Below are positions 29,221 to 33,593 of a DNA stretch of 33,593 bases, in pieces. The notes below the pieces were generated by a model. It did no database searches and was not told the origin of the DNA. It saw only the letters and a program-made list of their open reading frames with translations. The position numbers and the translations under genes are program-made. Position 1 is the stretch's first letter. Every line of letters begins with the position of its first letter. The DNA is taken from contig NZ_JAKZAH010000040.1 in assembly GCF_023156245.1 (NCBI RefSeq), positions 1 to 33,593 on the forward strand, in the 5' to 3' direction. The DNA is from Marinobacter bryozoorum. Lineage in GTDB: Bacteria; Pseudomonadota; Gammaproteobacteria; Pseudomonadales; Oleiphilaceae.

Positions 29221-31200
29221 ATGTTCGACAAATTCCTGGAACTCCCGCGATACATAAAACGGATCATTACGCTTCTGTCCGATGCATTTATGCTCGGAGT
29301 CGCCCTGTTTCTTGCCCTCTGGCTTAATGCAGACCCTGCAGCGGTGTTCCCTTCGCCAGCCCTCTCTGGTTCCCTGGCGGGCTTGACCATCGTTTGCTCT
29401 ATTGGCGTGTTTATCAAGCTGGGTCTGTATCGTGCGGTTATTCGATATCTCAGCGACCGCGCGATACTGACCATCATGGCAGGCAGTGTATCGTCGGTAT
29501 TGATCCTGTTGCTGTTCAGCCTGGTACTGGACGTCGTGCTGGTGAGTGGTGTTTTCATCCTGTATGGCGCCCTTGCGTTTCTCTTTGTCGGCGGAACCCG
29601 GCTTGGCGTTCGTATGCTGATCAACCACCCGGGGCATCGTGACAAGAAACCGGTCGGGATCGTTGGTGTGGGTGAAACAGCCAGGCAGCTTGCCTCTGCC
29701 CTGGCACAGGGTACGGAATACCGGCCAGCGGCCTTTTTCACTCTGGATCCGGTTGGCCACCTGTCACTGGTCTCGGGAATTCCTGTTTATAACATCAGCG
29801 TAGCCAACCGCGTAGTTCGCGAGCAGGCTCTGGGCCGCCTTCTGCTGGCAGTTGACAGTGACTCTCCGAGCGAGCGACAACGCATCCTGGCGAGGCTGGA
29901 GCCGCTGATGGTTCCGGTACAGGTTGTTCCCTCCGTCTCCGGTATGGTCAGCGGGCGAGTCAAGGTTGCGGATATTCGAGACCTCGATGTCCAGGACCTG
30001 TTGGGCCGGGAGCCCGTGCCGGTAGACCAGGCATTGCTTCATGAGGGTTTGAAGGGGCGGTCAGTGCTGGTGACAGGGGCTGGCGGTTCGATTGGCTCGG
30101 AGCTATGCCGGCAGATTATCGCCGAAGGCCCGTCCTCACTGATTCTGTTCGAGCAGTCCGAGTATGCGCTGTACCGGACAGAACGTGAACTGCAGGCGAT
30201 TTGTGCCCGGGAAGACCTCTCGGTACGAATCCTGCCAGTATTGGGCAGTGTATTGCACCGTCGTCGCTGCCTGGATGTTATGCAGGCTCACCGGGTACAG
30301 GTGGTCTACCATGCCGCGGCCTACAAGCACGTGCCACTGGTTGAGAGCAACCCGATCGAAGGGGTTCAGAACAACGTGTTCGGCACCTGGTACGCTGCCG
30401 AAGCGGCAATTGAGGCCGGGGTAGAGCGCTTTGTACTGGTGTCCACCGACAAGGCGGTTCGTCCTGCCAATATCATGGGGGCGAGCAAGCGACTGGCCGA
30501 ACTGGTGCTGCAAGGCCTGGCAACCCGTGAAGCCTGGCAAGGTGACGGGACGACACCTTCGACCATTTTTACAATGGTGCGCTTTGGCAACGTGTTGGGG
30601 TCATCGGGTTCAGTGGTTCCGCTTTTCCGACAGCAAATTCGCGAAGGCGGCCCTGTCACGGTTACCCACCCCCACATCTCCCGTTATTTCATGACTATAC
30701 CGGAGGCAGCCCAGCTGGTATTACAGGCCGGGGCCATGGCTCGCGGAGGTGAAGTGTTCGTACTGGATATGGGCGAACCGGTCAAGATTGCCGACCTGGC
30801 CTGCAAGATGATTCACCTGATGGGGTGCACTGAACGAACCCCTGACTCACCCAATGGTGAAATCGAGATCGTGTTTACGGGCCTGCGGCCCGGCGAGAAG
30901 CTGTACGAGGAGCTCCTGATTGGTCACGATCCGCAGGGCACAGACCATCCCCGTATCATGATGGCCCGTGAAGCATCGGCCCCCTGGCCATACCTGGTCA
31001 AACTTCTTGACGATCTGAAAGACAGTAGTCAACGGTTCGATCGGGAGCGGTTGGTGAGCCTGCTGCTTCAGGCTCCGCTGGGTTACCATCCACAGGAGGC
31101 TGAACTGGTCTCTGACGGTATGTCCAGGGCTGGGAGTGCTGTTGCCCGACGTAGCCCTGATAATGTCCGGCCTCTCGGGGTAGCCCGGAAGGCACAGTGA
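29221..31200 (+). CDS. WbpM-like nucleotide-sugar 4,6-dehydratase, membrane-anchored
   Basis: A 659-residue enzyme of the WbpM/CapD class that converts UDP-N-acetylglucosamine toward 6-deoxy sugar intermediates (UDP-4-keto-6-deoxy-GlcNAc) for surface polysaccharide. The N-terminal ~130 residues hold about four transmembrane helices; a first nucleotide-binding fold follows (VGIVGVGETARQLAS). The catalytic SDR domain starts at LVTGAGGSIGSELCRQI (about 282-298) and has HAAAYKHVPLVE. The active site is the WbpM type: Ser408, Thr409, Asp410-Lys411 in VSTDKAVRP, and Met419 with Lys423 in NIMGASK, where ordinary SDR enzymes have Tyr-x3-Lys. Length matches WbpM (665). AAGGA precedes the ATG at six bases. 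Confidence 0.93.
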   Translation: MFDKFLELPRYIKRIITLLSDAFMLGVALFLALWLNADPAAVFPSPALSGSLAGLTIVCSIGVFIKLGLYRAVIRYLSDRAILTIMAGSVSSVLILLLFSLVLDVVLVSGVFILYGALAFLFVGGTRLGVRMLINHPGHRDKKPVGIVGVGETARQLASALAQGTEYRPAAFFTLDPVGHLSLVSGIPVYNISVANRVVREQALGRLLLAVDSDSPSERQRILARLEPLMVPVQVVPSVSGMVSGRVKVADIRDLDVQDLLGREPVPVDQALLHEGLKGRSVLVTGAGGSIGSELCRQIIAEGPSSLILFEQSEYALYRTERELQAICAREDLSVRILPVLGSVLHRRRCLDVMQAHRVQVVYHAAAYKHVPLVESNPIEGVQNNVFGTWYAAEAAIEAGVERFVLVSTDKAVRPANIMGASKRLAELVLQGLATREAWQGDGTTPSTIFTMVRFGNVLGSSGSVVPLFRQQIREGGPVTVTHPHISRYFMTIPEAAQLVLQAGAMARGGEVFVLDMGEPVKIADLACKMIHLMGCTERTPDSPNGEIEIVFTGLRPGEKLYEELLIGHDPQGTDHPRIMMAREASAPWPYLVKLLDDLKDSSQRFDRERLVSLLLQAPLGYHPQEAELVSDGMSRAGSAVARRSPDNVRPLGVARKAQ

Positions 31201-31967
31201 GTTCAGGAGCCGTTTGCGTGGACTACCCCCTGGTTAGCGTCATTATGCCGGCCTTCAATGCGGCCAGGTCAATCAGAGAAGCGGTAGAGTCAGTTCGCAG
31301 GCAAACGTTGTCATCATGGGAGCTGGTCATCGTTGATGACGGTTCCTCTGATGATACCGCTGGAATCGTCAAATCTCTGGCAGCGGTGGATGCCCGGATC
31401 CGGTTGTTGACTATGGACCGGCCGAGCGGAGGGCCGGCCGCACCAAGAAACCTGGCGCTCAAAACGGTAAGCGGCAGGTTCGTGGCATTTCTCGATGCGG
31501 ATGACATCTGGCTCCCGGAAAAGTTAGAGGTACAGGCCCGCATCATGTCGGAACAGGGTGCGACCATAAGTTGCACTGGTTACTATGCGTTTTCGGATGA
31601 CAGGCGTCTGGGGACACTGGTGCCTCCCGGTTCAATAAGCTACCGTGACCTGCTCAGGGCGAACAGCGCCGGCTGCCTCACCGTTATGCTGGACCGTGGT
31701 TCTATCGGCGACATCGCGTTTCCCGATTGTGGCCACGAAGATTACGCGCTCTGGCTGGAGCTGGTTCGTGCCGGACACCAGATAGTGGGCATTCCAGACA
31801 TCCTGGCGGGTTACCGGGTGTCGGCCATGTCTGTATCGGGCCGAAAGTGGAACAACCTGCGGTATTTCTGGCATATCTACAGATACCGGGAGCGATTCGG
31901 TCCGGTAGCCTCGGCTGCTTTCTGTGTGCGCTATGCGTTGGGAGCCCTCCGCAAATATGCTGTCTGA
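31197..31967 (+). CDS. Family 2 glycosyltransferase (TuaG-like)
   Basis: A 256-residue GT-A enzyme. It has the family start PLVSVIMPAFNAARSIREAV, WELVIVDDGSSDDTAGIV, ARNLALKTVSGRFVAFLDADD (shortened) and the DxD motif in FLDADDIWLPEKLEVQ. A later GHEDYALWLELVRAGH carries the catalytic base region. The pattern with FLDADDIWLPEKL resembles TuaG-type transferases of capsule clusters. The GTG start overlaps the dehydratase stop (GTGA), with GGAAGG four bases before; a GTG seven codons on (31218) has AGGAG at eight bases and is equally likely. The gene's end overlaps the following epimerase by eleven bases. The donor and acceptor sugars are not readable from sequence. Confidence 0.88.
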   Translation: MSSGAVCVDYPLVSVIMPAFNAARSIREAVESVRRQTLSSWELVIVDDGSSDDTAGIVKSLAAVDARIRLLTMDRPSGGPAAPRNLALKTVSGRFVAFLDADDIWLPEKLEVQARIMSEQGATISCTGYYAFSDDRRLGTLVPPGSISYRDLLRANSAGCLTVMLDRGSIGDIAFPDCGHEDYALWLELVRAGHQIVGIPDILAGYRVSAMSVSGRKWNNLRYFWHIYRYRERFGPVASAAFCVRYALGALRKYAV

Positions 31968-32958
31968 GCCTGAAAGCAACGAGACTTCACCCGGGAGTTC
32001 AGTCCCCAGTGGCAAGGTATTGGTAACGGGCGCTGGCGGTTTCGTTGGTCGTGGGCTTTGCCGCCAACTTGTTGCAGTCGGGGTCCCGGTCGTGGGCCTT
32101 GTAAGGACCAAAACCCGCTTGCTTCCTGCTGAGGCGGAGCAGCTTGTCTTTGACCTGGCCTCGGCTCCGGTTCCTGCGAGTTGCCTTGGCGATATCACGC
32201 ATGTCATTCACCTGGCGGCAAGGGTCCATGATCAGCAGGGTAGCATCGTGGATACGAATCGTCGTATAACCAGAAATCTACTGGCGAACATCCACGGCAG
32301 CCGGGTCGAACGCTTTCTTTATGTAAGTTCCATCGGTGTTCTGGGGCCTGGCGGCGGCGCTATTAACAGGCCGCTTCGGGAGGATTCTGAAAATCCGGAA
32401 CCGTTAACCCGTTATGGTATGAGCAAGCTGGAATGTGAAACCCTGGTTCGAAACAGCCTTGCCGGGAGTCCCGTGGCGTGGACTATCGTGCGGCCTCCCG
32501 TGATATACGGTTATGGTGCCGGGGGGAGTTTTGGGGCATTGTCCAGACTGGTTCGTTCCGGGCTGCCATTGCCTTTTTCCACGCTGGATAATGGTCGTAC
32601 GATGGTCAGCCTGAATAACCTGGTCAGTCTTCTGGTTCGGTGTTTGTGGCATCCGGCTGCCCGGAATGAGCTATTCCATGTCTGTGACAACGAAACTCTC
32701 TCGATGGTTGAGCTGATCAGAACCCTTGAATACCAGTCCGGACGCCGGGCAAGCCGACTGCTGCCTTGCCCTCGATGGCTTCTTCGCTGGGCTGGTAGTC
32801 TTGTCGGTCGGCGGGCGATGGTGGAGCAGTTAATGCAACCGCTGTGGCTGTCAGCAGAGAAGGCCGGCTCGTTGCTTGGCTGGTCGCCGGTTGAGTCGGT
32901 TTACGAAGGCCTGGAGCGTGGCATGCTTGCAGAGGATAGGGGGCAGCACGTTGAGTGA
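31957..32958 (+). CDS. NAD-dependent nucleotide-sugar epimerase/reductase (extended SDR)
   Basis: A 333-residue SDR enzyme acting on a nucleotide-linked sugar, probably the 4-keto product of the WbpM-like enzyme next to it. The Rossmann motif VLVTGAGGFVGRGLCRQL follows a polar lead, then VIHLAARVHD, SSIGVLG, and the catalytic YGMSKLECE (Tyr-x3-Lys). TIVRPPVIYGYGAGG and the C-terminal half are of the Gne/WbpK type found beside small sugar-phosphate transferases. The ATG at 31957 is favoured over an earlier in-frame ATG; GGAG is 12 bases upstream. The previous gene ends inside it. Whether it is a 4-epimerase or 4-reductase is unclear from sequence. Confidence 0.88.
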   Translation: MLSEPESNETSPGSSVPSGKVLVTGAGGFVGRGLCRQLVAVGVPVVGLVRTKTRLLPAEAEQLVFDLASAPVPASCLGDITHVIHLAARVHDQQGSIVDTNRRITRNLLANIHGSRVERFLYVSSIGVLGPGGGAINRPLREDSENPEPLTRYGMSKLECETLVRNSLAGSPVAWTIVRPPVIYGYGAGGSFGALSRLVRSGLPLPFSTLDNGRTMVSLNNLVSLLVRCLWHPAARNELFHVCDNETLSMVELIRTLEYQSGRRASRLLPCPRWLLRWAGSLVGRRAMVEQLMQPLWLSAEKAGSLLGWSPVESVYEGLERGMLAEDRGQHVE

Positions 32959-33520
32959 TCCGGATTTTAGTCCACCAGGTTGGCAGCGTTTCCTGGACCT
33001 TCTGGTTGCGGTGCCGCTGCTTCTCGCTGTCTTACCCGTCAGTATCGTGATCTATCTGATTGGCCTGTATGACACAGGGTCACCATTGTTCCGCCAGAAG
33101 CGGGTCGGGAGCGGTCAGCGAGAGTTTGTTATGTACAAATTTCGCACAATGTCCGTGTCAGCGCGCTCTGTTCCGACTCACCAGATGGATGTCTCCCAGA
33201 TAACCGGCTTCGGGCATTTCCTGCGGCGTACAAAGCTTGATGAGTTGCCTCAGCTCTGGAACGTGGTCCGTGGGGAAATGAGCCTGGTCGGGCCGCGGCC
33301 ATGTCTGATTTCTCAGTATGAACTGATCGAAGCGAGAAGCAGGCTGGGCCTTGGCAAGGCGAGGCCCGGTATTACCGGGCTGGCCCAGGTCAGGGGGATT
33401 ACCATGGAAAATCCGGACTACCTTGCCAGGATCGATGCGCTGATGCTTGATCAGCTTACACCCGGGAAGTATTTCCGCCTGATCATCCAGACGGCTTTGC
33501 CAGTGAGGCGAGCGGGCTAG
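32951..33520 (+). CDS. Small initiating sugar-phosphate transferase (PglC/WcaJ C-terminal type)
   Basis: A 189-residue monotopic membrane phosphoglycosyl transferase that moves a sugar phosphate onto undecaprenyl phosphate, the first membrane step of the repeat unit. One re-entrant hydrophobic helix (about 12-35) starts RFLDLLVAVPLLLAVLPVSI. Family motifs follow in order: PLFRQKRVGSGQREFVMYKF, FRTM, LDELPQLWNVVRGEMSLVGP, GPRP, and RPGITGLAQVRG. The catalytic Asp-Glu pair is in KLDELPQ. The short length (no WcaJ-type N-terminal helices) places it with PglC-like forms. TTG at 32951 is chosen because AGGGGG lies six bases upstream and the longer frame overlaps the epimerase more; it overlaps that gene's stop by eight bases. 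Confidence 0.92.
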   Translation: MSDPDFSPPGWQRFLDLLVAVPLLLAVLPVSIVIYLIGLYDTGSPLFRQKRVGSGQREFVMYKFRTMSVSARSVPTHQMDVSQITGFGHFLRRTKLDELPQLWNVVRGEMSLVGPRPCLISQYELIEARSRLGLGKARPGITGLAQVRGITMENPDYLARIDALMLDQLTPGKYFRLIIQTALPVRRAG

Positions 33521-33593
33521 TGTCCCGTTTGGTTAATTTGCTGATCTACTGAGCCACTGAGAGCCTTGAGAGCTAGGCGCGGTGGCGAAGGTT
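33521..33593. other. Short non-coding tail at window end
   Basis: The 73 bases after the transferase stop show no clear ORF, terminator or promoter. The polysaccharide gene run may continue beyond the window. Confidence 0.3.

Noticed and set aside
29113..29760. 215-residue minus-strand frame at the dehydratase N-terminus
   Set aside because: Highly polar, composition unlike a real protein, and opposite the conserved membrane region of the dehydratase.

Overview
This GC-rich window (roughly 60% by eye) reads as a chromosomal segment of a marine gammaproteobacterium. The gene set and protein sequences resemble Marinobacter-type genomes; that placement is an inference, since there is no rRNA or marker gene in the window. 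Coding density is high and most genes have clear Shine-Dalgarno sites. I saw no tRNA, rRNA, CRISPR array or prophage. The only mobile element is the right end of an ISL3-type insertion sequence at the left edge.

Layout. 1-540: tail of an ISL3-type transposase gene and the probable right inverted repeat. 716-4026: a repair and regulation block with alkB (oxidative DNA demethylase), ppiC (parvulin), an unnoticed 60-residue ORF divergent from a LysR regulator, and a class II sirtuin. 4027-6900 (minus strand): a GMC flavoprotein with a four-cysteine cluster motif and a TAT-signal partner protein, which look like a two-subunit exported dehydrogenase. 7333-10359: a His/Arg-rich secreted protein behind a CpxR-like box, cyclopropane fatty acid synthase, and a 367-residue acyl-CoA dehydrogenase-like protein that appears to lack the catalytic core. 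10386-14217: uppP, an 80-residue protein, an acidic coiled-coil lipoprotein, and a PhoX-type phosphatase behind an 11-bp-phased Pho-box-like array. 14419-18815: a chemoreceptor with a cytoplasmic C-terminal sensory-like domain, a small membrane protein, an MFS transporter and rlmJ.

18847-24707: an orphan TRAP-type solute-binding lipoprotein and a DUF4168 secreted protein (both minus strand), then a plus-strand run with overlapping stops and starts: sensor kinase, NtrC-type sigma-54 activator, EamA exporter, GIY-YIG protein. 24847-26557: an alpha/beta hydrolase and a YiaD-like OmpA lipoprotein.

26688-33520: a surface-polysaccharide locus. rfaH, encoding an elongation factor that suppresses termination in long polysaccharide operons, is transcribed away from a gene run consisting of a group 4 glycosyltransferase, a WbpM-like nucleotide-sugar dehydratase, a TuaG-like family 2 glycosyltransferase, a nucleotide-sugar epimerase and a small initiating sugar-phosphate transferase. 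The leader of this run contains a strong intrinsic-terminator-like hairpin and a short upstream ORF whose stop overlaps the first gene's start. This suggests an attenuated operon that RfaH would relieve.

No wholly new multi-gene system can be proved from sequence alone. The best candidates for something undescribed are the acyl-CoA dehydrogenase-like pseudoenzyme (9256-10359), the polysaccharide leader (27460-27602), the GMC/TAT pair, and the 60-residue ORF with its neighbouring overlapping palindromes (1789-2123).
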